From NCBI RefSeq assembly GCF_037893015.1, contig NC_133661.1, positions 228,813,157 to 228,877,156 of the forward strand: a stretch of 64,000 nucleotides of DNA, read 5' to 3'. Shown here piece by piece: positions 30,401 through 42,459 of this stretch (within the stretch, counting starts at the first letter, position 1; every line of letters starts with the position of its first letter). Origin of the DNA: Macrotis lagotis (lineage: Eukaryota > Chordata > Mammalia > Peramelemorphia > Peramelidae). The notes below the pieces were generated by a model, which saw only the letters and a list, made by a program, of their open reading frames with translations, was not told the origin of the DNA and made no database searches. Position numbers and translations under genes: made by a program.

Positions 30401-31192
30401 TTGAAAAAGGAAAGGAAATATGACAATAGATTAAGTGTTATGAGATTGGGAAGAGAGGAGAATATGATTCAGAGTAGGATAGATGAGGGTTAAGGCCCAG
30501 GCTTTGATACACACACTCATGTGTGCCAACTCCACACTGAAAGCCAGTGTCTTCCAGAATCAGTTGTTAAGCACATTTCCATGATGGAAATATAGAGATA
30601 TATAGAGAAATATACAGTCTGATAGAGTACGAAGTTCAGTGAGAAGGTGATTTCAGTGCCAAAGATCTCCCACACTTACTCTTCCTATAGGACTAGAAGC
30701 AACTCTTGAATGTTCTCCTTCCAATGTTCTCCTTCCAATGTTCTACCCACAACTCATCTCAGATCTGGGTGTCCAGGTCCAGCAGGCCCTGCTGAAGAGA
30801 CTTTGCCCAGGGACACCAGCTTCCAGAGTAAGTATCCTTTCTCCTGGTGTGCCTCTCTGGTCTTCTGGCCTTGTTCAGCAAACCACATTAAGAATCAGTT
30901 GGCATGGATGACATCCAAGATCCCAAAAATTATTACAGTATCAACTAAGAAAAGCAATAGAGGAAACACCATATGGTAGGATCCTGTTGAGAAATCCAGT
31001 TCTCAGATGCTCAGGTCCCAAGTAGTTGTGAAGTCTGAATTAAGTTTCTGAATTGGGTTTCTTTCGGTCTCCGAGAGGGACTCAGGAAAAGGGAAAGTGG
31101 TTGTCTACCCTGGTGGACAGTGGAAAGAATTTTGATGTTTGCCATTTCTGAAATAAATGTGCTGTGTCTTTTTTATTATTATAGTTTACCTT
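30401..31192. other. No gene recognised
   Basis: It contains a 14-bp tandem repeat (ATGTTCTCCTTCCA, about 2.5 units, 30,711-30,745). The 89-codon frame at 30,710-30,979 has no known domain. Confidence 0.3.
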
Positions 31193-31206
31193 AAAATGTG
31201 TGTTCT

Positions 31207-31363
31207 TGGAGCAGCTAGGTGGCGCAGTGGTTAGAGTAGCAGCCCTGAAGTCAGGAGTATCTGAGTTCAAATCCAACCTCAGATACTTAATAATTACCTA
31301 ACTGTGTGGTCTTGGGAAAGCCACTTAACACCATTACCTCGCAAAAACCTTTAAAAAAAAAGT
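31207..31363 (+). mobile_element. WSINE1/SINE1-type SINE with target duplication
   Basis: This is a forward copy from 'ggagcagctaggtggcgcag' to 'cgcaaaaacctttaaaaaaa'. AAAATGTGTGTTCT (31,193-31,206) and AAAATCTGTGTTCT (31,364-31,377) flank it, 13 of 14 matching. Confidence 0.92.
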
Positions 31364-31634
31364 AAAATCTGTGTTCTCACTCCTATGAAAAGGGGGTATG
31401 AGAATTAGGAATAGCAAATACAGAAAAGATTGGATAAAGTCATTTCATATGTAGATCAAGGAGATAAATTCACATCAAACTCTTAAGTCTAAGTTGCAGC
31501 TGCATGATACTTTCCACAAAGAGGTAGAACTAGGGAGAGAGGCAGTCAGCTCCTGGAGAACACAAATGAGCTTGTTACTTCTCCCTAGCATGGCTTTCCC
31601 TGAGTCCTTCTCAAGAGACTGAAAGAAGGTAGGC

Positions 31635-31774
31635 ATTAATGGGGCAGAGGACCTGCCCTGGAGTCAGGCAGACCTGAGTTCAAGTCCAGTCTTAGACACT
31701 TGATACTTACTAGCTGTTAAACCTTAGGCAAGTCACTTAATACCACTGCCTCACAAACGCAAATAAATAAAAAA
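31635..31774 (+). mobile_element. WSINE-type SINE with target duplication
   Basis: 'ggggcagaggacctgccctg' to 'cactgcctcacaaacgcaaa' plus an A-rich tail. AAGAAGGTAGGC is repeated at 31,623-31,634 and 31,775-31,786. Confidence 0.88.
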
Positions 31775-32068
31775 AAGAAGGTAGGCCTGAATATTTGACT
31801 GACAGGACCTGGATCTTACTACTAGATGGATTCAATCTTTGGTGGCTGCATGCATGCAGATTATTCTTTTAAAGATTTTGTAAAGATGAAAAAGAGTTCC
31901 AGAGGATGGAAAGGTATGGCTAGGTTACACCATTAGAAGCAGTGACTTCTTTGCCAAAGCATAAATCTAATTGAAGTCTTAAGCCATGTACTTTTTTGGT
32001 ATGGTATTTGACTTTCAGAGAAATAAATCAACAAGTATTTATTTACTAAGTGCCTACCATGTGTCAGA

Positions 32069-32290
32069 TGGAGTCAAGAAAACTCATATACTTGAGTTTA
32101 AATCTTATCATACACTTATTAGCTGTGTGACCCCGGGCAAGTCACCTAACTCTGTTTATCCTAGTTTCCTCACCTGCAAAATGAGCTGGAGAAAGAAATG
32201 GCAGACTACTCTAGTATCTTTGCCAAGAAAACCCCAAATTGGGTCACAAAAAGTTGGACATGACTGAAAATGAATGAAAAATAACAAAAA
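32069..32290 (+). mobile_element. MAR1-like SINE inside an old repeat
   Basis: 'gtgtgaccccgggcaagtca', 'tgagctggagaaagaaatgg' and 'gccaagaaaaccccaaattg'. The host repeat text 'taagtgcctaccatgtgtca' (32,045) resumes at about 32,296. Confidence 0.82.
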
Positions 32291-32439
32291 CGTATTAAGT
32301 ACTAAACGAGGTTCTGATGATACATGGATAAAGAATGAAACAATGTCTATTCACAGTAAATTTAGAGTCCAATGGCCAGACTTATCAGAAAAATTCTGGT
32401 TTTGCCATTATATAACTTTTTGATAACAATATACATATA

Positions 32440-32476
32440 TGTATAAACACATATATACATACATACATACATACAC
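32440..32476. repeat. ATAC-rich microsatellite
   Basis: A CATA/ACAT repeat in an AT-rich context. Confidence 0.85.
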
Positions 32477-33610
32477 ACAAATCTTTAGTTCAGATCTATA
32501 ATTTTATTTACATGGAGCCCTTCTGGTGTGGAAAATCAAGTGACATTGTTCAGCAACATGAACTCCAATTCCTCAATAATTGTCTTTCTATGTTTCTTGG
32601 CTTAATAAAGATGTAACAAGAGCCTCTGTGTATAGTGCTGGATTGATTTTTTTACAGCCATATGATCTATGTTTGAATAAATTACTTTTCTCAGCAAGCA
32701 ACATGTTTCTCTTTCTACTTTGTTATGCCTGCAAATCATTTTTTTGGAGGGGAAGTGGGGAGATTTTGATGTCTCAACTGAAAATTTTTTGACTCATCCT
32801 TTAGTGATTAAAGACAACTCATGGAAATATAATTTATAAATGACAAGGGTGTTACTGGATTCAGGATGTCATGAAGCTAGCAAGCAGCATCTTTAGACAA
32901 TAGACTTCAGGATTATACTAATCTTGCTAATATTTTGGGGTTGTCTTCAGGCAAGAGATAAAAGAAGAAAGGATCAGACCTTCTGGGATAATGGCAGAGC
33001 TGATTGTCTCAGAAAGAGAGAGAGCACCAGATGAGACCACCTTTTATTAGAAGGTACATCCCTGAGGGGCTGCTGTTTCTGGGTGGCTTCTCTCTATTGT
33101 CTTGTGTTCGCCTGTGTTGTATGTCCCCTGGGGAAGTCCTATGTACTGAACCATACTGTCAAATACCTCAAGTTTTGAGCACAGTGAACATCAAAGGATT
33201 TAAGGAAAATGACTTCACATCACAAGTTCAAAAATAACTGCTTCCTTGACAAGCCTTTCTGTATTCTCTCAGGCCTACCCACATAGAAATTGAGGAATCA
33301 TAACAATCCATAATATGGGGTAGGGGCAGCATCAATTCCTTGCATACCTAGAGGTTTTGTTAATGTCATCAAGATGGGTTTGTCAGCATCTTTTTACCAA
33401 GTTACTTGGAGAATGACAAGTGATAGTGCTTGAAATGATTTGAGTTTTGACATGATTTCTTTAAAAAAAAAACCTATTTTTTAATGGGTCTGTCTCCTTT
33501 TTGAATGTGTGGTAGGTACTCTATATTTCCTTGATGATGACAACTCCCTGAATTCAACCCTCCTATCTTGTCACACCTAGTAGGCCCAGGCTCTAGAAAG
33601 GAGCATTAAT
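32477..33610. other. No gene recognised
   Basis: Open frames at 32,580-32,792 and 33,004-33,237 have no recognisable domain, and I see no repeat structure. The segment at about 33,610-33,672 resembles the unassigned old repeat. Confidence 0.35.
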
Positions 33611-33679
33611 CCATAAGGATTTCTTGAGTACCTACTATGTGCTCAATCCTTTATAAGGTCCATCATGGGATAAAAATCT

Positions 33680-33800
33680 TGTATTAGAAAATACCCTGGG
33701 CTGAGAGTCAGCAGAACTAGAATCAAGGCCTGGTGTGTCATATATTACCTATGTAAGCTTGGGCAAGTCACTTACAAGTAAACTGTACTCCTTACATAAA
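33680..33800 (+). mobile_element. MIR-like SINE
   Basis: 'ctgggctgagagtcagcaga' and 'ctatgtaagcttgggcaagt'. Confidence 0.6.
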
Positions 33801-33852
33801 TAATTTTCAAAGTGTGGTCTATAGACTCCTGGAGAGTCCCTGTTACTCTTTC

Positions 33853-34004
33853 TTTCTTTCTTTCTTTTTTTTTTTTTGCAAGGCAAACAAGGTTAAGTGG
33901 CTTGCCCAAGGCCACACAGCTAGGTAATTATTAAGTGTCTGAGACCAGGTACTCCTGACTCCAGGGCCAGTGCTTTATCCACTACACCACCTAGCCCTGC
34001 CCCC
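33853..34004 (-). mobile_element. WSINE1/SINE1-type SINE with target duplication
   Basis: This is a reverse copy with a CTTT/T-rich tail. GTTACTCTTTC is repeated at 33,842-33,852 and 34,005-34,015. Confidence 0.9.
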
Positions 34005-34029
34005 GTTACTCTTTCATGGGATCCCTGAG

Positions 34030-34240
34030 ATCAAATATAATTTCCTTTGAACCTCACAATAATACTGAAAGATGTTATTGTTATCCCCATGTTTCAGATG
34101 AGGAAACTTAGGCAAATAAAAGTGAAGTGACTTGTTCAAGGTCACATAACAAGTAAGTGTCTGAGGATGGATTTGAACATAGATTTTCCTGACTCTAAGC
34201 CTGATGCTCTTTCTATCCACTATGTCACTTTGCTGCCACC
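34030..34240 (-). mobile_element. MIR-like SINE, long form
   Basis: 'cccatgtttcagatgaggaa', 'aaggtcacataacaagtaag' and 'ctatccactatgtcactttg'. Confidence 0.72.
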
Positions 34241-34427
34241 AGCATATCAAAACAGATTGAATGCAGGAGCAGGTAGAAGAATTCAGCTTCCTTCTATTAA
34301 ACTAGACATTAAAGAGATTTGAAAAAAATATATAAAACAATACCATTCTCATTATTTTTTGATTTGGAAAATATAGTAATTTTTCATAAAATATGTTATT
34401 TATCTTAATATACACAATGGTTCTTTA

Positions 34428-34465
34428 AAACTTTAAATTAAATTTTAATTTTTAATTTAAAGTTT
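34428..34465. repeat. Perfect AT-rich hairpin
   Basis: AAACTTTAAATTAAA (34,428-34,442) and TTTAATTTAAAGTTT (34,451-34,465) are exact reverse complements with an 8-bp loop. More T/A-only sequence follows to 34,503. Confidence 0.85.
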
Positions 34466-34602
34466 AAATAATTTAAAATTAAATTTAAAATTAAATTAAA
34501 TTAACTTTTGAAAATCTATTTTAATTTCTGATATGGTAAATATTAATTTCTTTAACCCACATAAAAGCTCTTTGTGGTCTTCAATAATTTTGAAGAGTGT
34601 AA

Positions 34603-34732
34603 GGCAGCTAAGTGATAAAATAGATAGAGCACTAACCCTGGAGTCAGGAGGACCTCAGTTCAAATCCAGCCTCTGATACTTACTAGCTATATGACATGGG
34701 GTAAGACATTTAACCCTTATTACCTTAAAAAA
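34603..34732 (+). mobile_element. WSINE-type SINE
   Basis: 'aaggcagctaagtgataaaa' to 'ttaacccttattaccttaaa'. Confidence 0.82.
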
Positions 34733-34859
34733 AAACCAAAATATGCAAGCAAACAAACAAAAAATTGGAAAATAATATGTGAACAGCAGTAGTTCAAGGA
34801 TTTAATGAGATAAAGATGTGAAAAATTTGGTGATAAAGAGTGTGATATAAATGTGAACT

Positions 34860-35330
34860 GTTTGACCTGGTCACCCTCCTGCTCAATAAACTAAAGTGGC
34901 TCCTTCTTTCACCTTTGGGATCAAATATAAAATGATATGTTTGGAATTCAAACCTTCATAACCTAGATTACTCTCACTTTTCTAGTCTTCTTGACCCTTA
35001 ACACACTCCTCTCACCTACATAATCTTTTCTCCTGTGACACTGGTCACTTGTTGGTCCTGGCACAAGACATTCCATTTTGGGGCATTTTCATGGGCTATT
35101 ATTCCCCCACACCTGGAAAAACTTTTCTCCTTCTTTACAACCACCTGGCTTTTTCAAATTCCAGCTAAAATTTCACCTTCTCCACTTAGTTTTTCACATT
35201 CTCCCTTGATGCTAGTGCTTTTCCTCTGAGTTTATCTCCAAAATACTCCATCCATATTTTGGCTGAACATAGTTATTTGCATGTTGTCTCTACTATTTGA
35301 AAGTGAGTCCTCAAAAAGCAGGCTCAGTTT
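34860..35330 (+). mobile_element. L2-like LINE 3' end
   Basis: 'ggatcaaatataaaatgata', 'cacaagacattccattttgg' and 'attcccccacacctggaaaa' mark the L2 3' half. The 64-codon frame at 35,035 lies in it and is not a gene. Confidence 0.7.
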
Positions 35331-35334
35331 TTTC

Positions 35335-35341
35335 TTCTTTC

Positions 35342-35383
<42 letters not shown>

Positions 35384-35388
35384 GTCTG

Positions 35389-35456
<68 letters not shown>

Positions 35457-35458
35457 TC
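35335..35458. repeat. (CTTT)n microsatellite, about 120 bp
   Basis: It has one CTGT-CTGT interruption. The Phe/Leu/Ser frames over it are artefacts. Confidence 0.96.
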
Positions 35459-35884
35459 ATCTCCCAGGATGAAGTATAATACCTGGGTACTAAATTTGAT
35501 TAAATTAACTATTGATACCCATGATGGAGATATCTAGGTTAGGGGAAGGAGGAGACATTTATAAAGAACCATCCCCAAGGAGCAAAGATTCATTCAAAGG
35601 AGAAAATTTTGAAACTTGAGAAACAGAAAGCAGGGCAAGGGCTCAGCAGTGTCCAAGTATTTCTTATACCTGTGCTCAAACTCTCTGGAATAGAAAATTG
35701 AATGAAAGTGATCCTTAAAGAGAAGAGGAAAGAGCTTTTTCATCACCTTAGTCTCTCAATGATTTATGATAATAAGAAGGAGGAGGAATCACTGAAACAT
35801 ACAAAGAGTTCACAAATCTCATTTGAACTTTCCCTCATTTTTCTCCCATGATAGAAGAAGGATAATAATGGGAATTTGGTAGCT
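35459..35884. other. No gene recognised
   Basis: Nothing distinctive seen. Confidence 0.35.
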
Positions 35885-36115
35885 TTAAGTTTTACTTTGG
35901 TTCATTTAAAAATATTATCTTGTTTTCTCCTCAAAACAATCTTGCAAGAAAGGTGGTGTTATTATTCTCATCTTATAGTTGAGGAGACTGAGGCAAACAG
36001 AAGTTAAGTGACTTACACAGAGTCATACAGCTAATGAGTGTCTAAGGTTAGATTTGAACTCAGGTCTTCCTGACTCCAAGGTCAACACTACCTACTTTGC
36101 CATTTAACTGTCTCT
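35885..36115 (-). mobile_element. MIR-like SINE, long form
   Basis: 'gttgaggagactgaggcaaa', 'gagtcatacagctaatgagt' and 'gatttgaactcaggtcttcc'. Confidence 0.75.
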
Positions 36116-36149
36116 AATCGACTCAAACAACCCTTAACCTTACATAGGT

Positions 36150-36600
36150 AATAAAGGGAACAGCATCCTGGTGTCCTTTATAAGAAAATGGACCTTGGAG
36201 TCAGGAAGATCTGTGTTCAAGTCCCACCTCTGATGCTTTTGGGGGAAATAGAAAGGAAATTGGAAGTGTAGAACTAAATATAGATTAATGCACCCAACTG
36301 CATTCCTGATCAGCACAGGAACTTTAACCTGTTCTGTTTCTGATGTGGCTTGATTTGTCTTTCTTAGACAACTTTCTGGACACCCCACTTTCAGGGGTTC
36401 AACATACTGGTGCTAAACTTTGAATATTTGATTGTCTTCATTCCTGTTCTAACCTGAATCCAAAGTGATCCATCAACTTCAAACCCCACAGGAGGGGGAT
36501 TATTGATGCTTCCCAACCATTCCTGGCCTCTGACACATACTGATGGTGTGGCCTTGGGCAAGTCATCTAACTTCTTAGTACCACTGGCTACTCACTAAAA
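36150..36600 (+). mobile_element. MIR/WSINE-type SINE split by a 290-bp insertion
   Basis: The head-core part at 36,160-36,234 ('ggaccttggagtcaggaaga') resumes at 36,528 ('ctctgacacatactgatggt', 'gtggccttgggcaagtcatc'). CCTCTGA is present at both edges of the intervening block. Confidence 0.65.
36235..36527. mobile_element. Unidentified insertion in a SINE
   Basis: About 290 bp flanked by CCTCTGA on both sides. It has no poly(A) tail, and no clear inverted ends or TG...CA ends. Family unknown. Confidence 0.45.
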
Positions 36601-36879
36601 CTTTAATTTGCAGAGAAGAAGCTGATTTGCATAGGTAGAGAAAGTTTTCTTACTGGAAACAAATGAAAAAAAGATAATGAAATTGAGACCTGAAAAAGTC
36701 ATCATTTGCCTAAGTTCACAAAGTTAGCTGATTGTACAGTATAGGTCCTTTAATTGTAAATGGAATACTTTCCCAAGGTCATGTTGGACTAGAGTTGATC
36801 TGTAAAGTTTGGAATTAGAATCTTGCATTGGGGCCCTTAGGGAGCAAGGGGAATGCTAGAAGCATAGGTTTAGCACTGG

Positions 36880-37215
36880 AGAGACTCTTTAGAGATCATG
36901 TCCTCCAAGTTCATCATTTCAGGGATGAAAAAACAGAGGTTGTAGAAAACTGAGTTATCCAAGATTACATCCAGTTTCTTCTGGCCCAATATCCTCATTT
37001 TTACAGGTGAGGAATTTAAACTGAAGCCCAAGGAAATAATTACTTACCCACAGTCACATTGGTAGCAATAATAATGGCTCATGTTTTTATATAGCTATTT
37101 ATGTCTAATAAAGTGATTTTCTTATAAACCTAGAAGGTAAGCATTAAAAATATTATTCTCATTTTACAATGAGATAACTGGGACCCAGAAAAAGTAAAGA
37201 ATTTGTTCAGGGTAA
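36880..37215 (-). mobile_element. Two adjacent MIR-like SINE fragments
   Basis: 'tcatttttacaggtgaggaa' (about 36,998) and 'attctcattttacaatgaga' (about 37,157) with weak surrounding MIR text. Confidence 0.55.
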
Positions 37216-37339
37216 TATGGTTAAGTAAGTGTTGGACCACTGTCCCTATACTAATAAAATCCCACATCCTTATTCCCTTCCCCTTAAAAATGTGCCTGAT
37301 ACTTCTACATTATTTTTCTGTTCATATTGCTATTTGTGA

Positions 37340-38010
37340 TACATTTAATTCCTTTTTATTATATATTTTATTTATTTTCCAATTATATGCAATAGTAGTT
37401 TTTACCTATCATTTTACACATTTCCCCTTACCCTCCCTTTCCTCATCCTTCTCCCCCCACACACAGAAGATTGTTTAATAATCTTTACATTGTTTCCATG
37501 CTATACATCGATCAAAATTGAATGTGTTGAGAGAAAAATCATATCCTTGAGTAAAAAATAAAATATTAAAGATAGCAAAATTATATAAGACAACTTTTTT
37601 TAAATTGAAGGTAATAAATTTTGATTTCTGTTTAAACTCCACAGTTCTTTCTCTGGATACAGATGGTATTCAATATCCTAAATGGACTGATGGAATGAGC
37701 AAGTCTATTAAGGTTGATCATCACCTCCATGTTGCTGTTAGGGTGTACAATGTTCTTCTGTTTCTGCTCATCTCGTCTAGCATCATTTCATGCAAGTCTT
37801 TCCAGGCTTCTCTGAATTCCCGGTCCTCCTGGTTTCTAATAGAACAATAGTGTTCTATAATGTACATATACTGCAATTTGTTCAGTGATTCCCCAATTGA
37901 TAGACATTCATTCGATTTCCAATTCTTTGCTACCACAAACAGCAGCTATGAATATTTTTGTACAAGTAATGTTTTTGCCCTTTTTCATGATCTCTTTAGG
38001 GTAGTTATCC
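37340..38010 (-). mobile_element. 5'-truncated L1 (ORF2 C-terminus and 3'UTR)
   Basis: The minus strand codes VAKNWKSNECLSIGESLNKL, the L1 ORF2 C-terminal region, at about 37,870-37,935. L1 3'UTR follows to about 37,340 ('ttccaattatatgcaatagt' on +). It resembles the L1 at 55,840-56,650 read from the other strand. It is degenerate at the 5' edge. Confidence 0.82.
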
Positions 38011-38139
38011 AGTTAGCCTATAGCTTTCTAATAATTTTTAAGATGATTCAACATGTTTTGATTATAGTTAGGCTCAGTAAAATCCATGTTATCCTTGCTA
38101 AAAATATTATATAGATACTTCAAACATCTGTGATTTCTT

Positions 38140-38462
38140 CAATGTAGGAATTCCCTTCAGTGAGGCAAACCCATTTATAATTTAGTTAATATATATTTTA
38201 GAACTTTGCCTGAGATTCAGAGAGTTTAACTGATTTGACTCAAAGGCATATAACTAGCAAGTGTCAGAAAGAGGATTTGAACCCAGATTTCTTTCTAAAT
38301 TCTATACAGTATCAATATCTATGCTATTTATCATTAATGACAACCTTGGCTTATCATTCTATTGCATTTTATATAACACTTTCCTTGTAACAGCCCCATG
38401 TGGTAAACAAGCTCAATTTTATTATCCCCATTTTATCAGTAAGGAATCTGAAGTCGAGGGGG
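38140..38462 (-). mobile_element. Two MIR-like SINE fragments
   Basis: 'ctcaaaggcatataactagc' with 'ggatttgaacccagatttct' (38,240-38,310) and 'cattttatcagtaaggaatc' (about 38,430). Confidence 0.55.
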
Positions 38463-38469
38463 GATGAAG

Positions 38470-38473
<4 letters not shown>

Positions 38474-38568
<95 letters not shown>

Positions 38569-38579
38569 CAGAGAGACAG
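38474..38579. repeat. (GA)n microsatellite with GACA variants
   Basis: GA run of about 60 bp, then GAGACA units. Confidence 0.96.
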
Positions 38580-38589
38580 TGAAAGCTAT

Positions 38590-40225
38590 GACTTGTCTCT
38601 ACCATTAATAGAAGATCTGGCACTCAAACCTTGATCATCAGACTCCAAGTCCAGTGGCCTTTTCCCACTATACCATGTCTCTGTATCTTGTGTCATGCAT
38701 TTTCTGTTCTCTAGGCTAGGAAATAGAAATTGAAGATTTATTCAAAGTATTTAAAAGTGCTATATATTCCTAAGATCTCACCTCTTAAGTCAATTGTTAT
38801 CAAATATACTACTGCCCCTCCACACCCTCCTTCACTGCTTCTCTCTTTTCCTGTCTTAGAAATCTGACTTATTCATAAAATCAAATCTAAAGGGATATGA
38901 AACCCAGAGAAAATAAATCTGGGCGTTTCCTGTTTCTATTTCCACATTTGCATTCAGTAAAATTAGGTTCAAGTGTCCAAGAATAACTTTGATTATAAAA
39001 TTGCAACATTAAGACAATACTAAATATGTGAAAGTTACCTCCTAGTCCTCACATTATTGGGCAAATCTCTTGTCCCCTTCCAATATCAGTTTCATTTTCT
39101 AGATTTAATGGAATTGCAATGCCTTTTATCAGGGATTCAAAGAGATCCTGAGGATGGGCAAAGGGTGAAGCTGAGTCAGTAATTCTTAGAGAGAATAACC
39201 TTGCAATAGGACTGTTAGGTTATTTGCTGGGGTCAAGAGTAAAGCTGTGAAAGAGGTCAAGGCGTGGGCAAGATTGATTATGCCAGGGGCACAAGTTGAC
39301 CCCTTTTTTCCTGTGCCTTTTTATTTCCTGAGGATTTCATCTGACATTCAGTTTGGTTGGGTCAGAGAAAGGTTAACAGTGTAAAGAAGGAACAGGCAGA
39401 GACTATGGTGAAAGTACAGGAAAGAAGGGGGTGACTTCTTATGATAGGGAAAGATGAAGCTTGCATCCCATCACATAATAGAGGACTTTGGGACCAAGAA
39501 TCAACTTCCTAGGTGGCACAGTCTGAGCTTCTACTCTGGATTGGGAAAGTATATGGGGGAGAGCTAAATAGGATAGATAACTCTACCTGAAGTGGAGAGA
39601 AAACTACAAGCAGAGATTTTGTATGGTGTCACAGCTGGGATGAGGACCAAGGGCTGATAGCAGTGTGCAACATGGAGAATGCATAGCAGAGCCATAGAAA
39701 GATGAACCTTTTCTTCTTTCCATCCTTTCCTTTCTATTTATGTTCTGAAATACTAGAGATAAGACACTCAGACCATTTCTAACCCTGGAAAGTTGGGAGG
39801 ATTTGGTGGAAAGAGATTCCATTTGGGATAAGATTGGGGAAAATATTACACAAGATAGAAACATCTGACAGTTTCTGTGCAATTTTATAGTGTTTAGTAA
39901 ACCATGTGGCTACTATGAACATTTTTTGTTCAAATATAATAAATTTGGTCATAGGTCAATAGATGGCAAGAAATTTCCTGATAAAGAAAAGGGATAAGCT
40001 ACAGAGATTTCCTATTTAATTACTCCTGAAATGTATTTAATGTCATACTCTGAGTTCATTCTTACTCATGTTATAGAGAGCTTCTCTTTATCTAGTTTTT
40101 AAAAACCACATGGTTCAACAAATTTGGCTTGCTCTCTAAGGCTCATGAATCAAGGAAGGCCTTGATAGGACCTGAGATCTGGAGTGTAGTTGTAGAATAA
40201 AATTATTAACATTCCCTTGCTATAT
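38590..40225. other. No gene or named repeat recognised
   Basis: This is about 1.6 kb of apparently unique sequence. The 92-codon minus frame at 39,604-39,882 shows no domain. It is one of the few long repeat-free stretches. Confidence 0.4.
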
Positions 40226-40229
40226 AGAA

Positions 40230-40395
40230 TATTGACTGAATTTAGAGACAAATCCAGTAGACAAATTTTCAAATCTGTTATAACCTGTGTGACTTTAGAT
40301 AATTCACTTAACTGGCTGGGCCTCAGTTTCTTTATCAATAAAAGGAGGGGGGGTTAAACTAGACAGCCCCTTCCATCTCTAGTCTTCCTCAGTTT
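40230..40395 (+). mobile_element. MIR-like SINE
   Basis: 'gtgtgactttagataattca', 'gggcctcagtttctttatca' and 'actagacagccccttccatc'. Confidence 0.68.
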
Positions 40396-40439
40396 TCCTG
40401 TTGCCTTCAAGCTGTTCCCTTCTTCTATCTGAGAGAATT

Positions 40440-41163
40440 GATGGCATTAGGACAGCAAATGGTTAATCGTGGGAACTGAGTGAACCACACTGACTCTATC
40501 TTGTGATTCAGTTCTGGAGTTAACTCAGTACCCTTTCTATTCAATTATGAGTCTATTCAAATTTTTTTGTGAGAAAACTTCATTTAAAACTTCATTGTTT
40601 GAACCTAGTCCTATGTGACTTGGAAAATTGGACTACCTCTTTTTGCTTTTTAAGACACTTAACTCAGGACCTAGGTTACACAGACTAGAAAGCCCTTTGG
40701 ATCCAAAGACTGATGCAGGGAGTTTTCTCACAATAGTACATCTCAAGCAACCCATAAGTCTTAACTGAAAACTGACCCCAAATAGATCAATCAGTTGCTA
40801 TTCTCTCCATGTTCCTTTGATTGTGTGCAGACCTTTTGGAGTAGGATACCTCCTTTTCTGATTTTGGGGAATTGTATCTGTTCTCTACCCCACCCCCAAT
40901 TTAGAAAGTCTCTAATCTTTCAACCAATTAAAAATTAGATTACCTATTGCTGAATTTTTTTCTTTTAATTAATAGACCTTATTTGATTATTTTTTTAATG
41001 TATAAAAATCTGTCTCTCCCCCTATATTTGAGGTCTAGCCCTAAACTGAGGAAGGGAACTGGTCCTGCTTTGTTAGGCAGTTGGCAGTCATTGCTCAATA
41101 AATTGATATGCTCAGAAAATCAAACCTTGTTTCCTCAATCATTTCATCTTTCACCTGTCACAT
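40440..41163 (+). mobile_element. Possible solo LTR
   Basis: TATAAAA at 41,001-41,007 is followed 95 bp later by AATAAA (41,097-41,102) and then U5-like text ending near CACCTGTCA (about 41,161). The TG start near 40,439 is a guess, and no target duplication was found. An LTR promoter/poly(A) arrangement is the best reading, with low certainty. Confidence 0.35.
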
Positions 41164-41465
41164 ATCTGTCAAATTTTGTGTACTATGCTTACTAGTTCCC
41201 TTGGCACATCAACCCTTCTACATAGTGTTTTTTCAGTAATCAAGCATTTACTATTAAATAACAAGAATTATTTTCTCTCCGTCTTTCTCTTCCAAAAACT
41301 TTTTGTCAATGTCATGTGGAACCAACTATGGTTTCAGAGGTCTGATGATAAAGAGTGTTGAGAGAGAGGGGATGGATTAAATATTCAGAGAGATACAAAC
41401 ATTTTCATACAGGACCACTGTGGGAATTTGTTTTACTTGACTATACTCATTTATTTTAGAATTTT

Positions 41466-42450
41466 GCTTTTTCAGTGGGCAAATATTTATTAAATACCTA
41501 CTGTTCACCAAGCACTGTGAAAGATGCCATGGATAATGGTTTTTTTTGTCCTCCATTTTTGAAGCAGACCACAACATCAGGGAAATGATGCCGTGATAAG
41601 CACATGAATTGGATTGAGTAGTAGGTGCTGTGCTAAATCACCAGCCTCACTTACTCCTCCAGAACCATCTGGGTCCAGTGGCCAGATATGAATCAGGATG
41701 AGTGGAGATGCAAGGCAATCAGGGTTAAGTGACTTGCCCAAGGTCACACAGTTAGTGAATATCAAGACTGAGACTGGATTCAAACTCCTGCCCTCCTGAC
41801 TCCAAGGCTAATTTTCTGTCCACTGAGTCATCTAGCAGTCCAAATTCCATGGATACAAAATAATGGATGAGACAGTCCTTATTTGAGAAGATCTTACACT
41901 CTAATGAGGGGAGATGACAAGAGAGTTTATAAGCATATACAGAATCAATATAAAGAGAACCAAAACAAAGTACTTCCATCTAAGCTAGTTTGAGAGGGAA
42001 GATGAAGGGGATCAGGCAAGTTTTCCCATAGAAGAAGATGGTGCTTGAGTTGTATCTTAAAGGAAGGAAGGAATTTTATGGAGCAGAGATAAGGAAGGAA
42101 GGAATGCCAGGACTGAAGGACAATCAGTGCACAAGTATGGAGATGGTAGATGGAATGTTGTGTGTGAGATGCAGAAAGAAGGCTAGTTTGACTAAATCAC
42201 AAAGAATGGGAACATCATGTAGGGTATAATTAGCTTGGAAAGAGAAATGGGACAGTTAAAAATTTAGTTAAAAACTAAACCGAGTCTATATTTTATTGTA
42301 GAGGAAATAGGGAGCTGCTAGAGTTTATTGGATAGAAGAGTGTCTTGGTCAAATCTACTCTAAAGGAAAATTACTTTTGCAGCAGATTGGAAGATTAAAG
42401 TGGGGAGAGACCTGAGGCTCATGGAATGCTTTTCTCCTGAGTAAGATAAG
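41466..42450 (+). repeat. Long copy of the unassigned old repeat, with a nested SINE
   Basis: 'caaatatttattaaatacct' and 'caccaagcactgtgaaagat' (41,480-41,528) resume after the SINE at 41,845 ('cttatttgagaagatcttac') and continue through 'ggaatgccaggactgaagga' and 'cacaagtatggagatggtag' to about 42,440. It gives the longest view of this family in the window. Confidence 0.55.
41545..41840 (-). mobile_element. Composite SINE, reverse copy
   Basis: Starting from the tail: 'cacaacatcagggaaatgat', 'ccatctgggtccagtggcca', then the ordinary SINE core 'aagtgacttgcccaaggtca' and 'aactcctgccctcctgactc'. This is the mirror of the copy at 26,290. Confidence 0.72.
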
Positions 42451-42459
42451 TAATTTATA

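Noticed and set aside
30710-30979. 89-codon frame as a retrocopied gene
   Set aside because: No protein family is recognised, and the possible retrocopy tail at 30,111 is on the opposite strand.
38474-38579. Direct-repeat array suggestive of CRISPR or satellite
   Set aside because: It is a simple GA microsatellite with no spacers. Nothing in the window resembles a CRISPR array, and the genome is mammalian.
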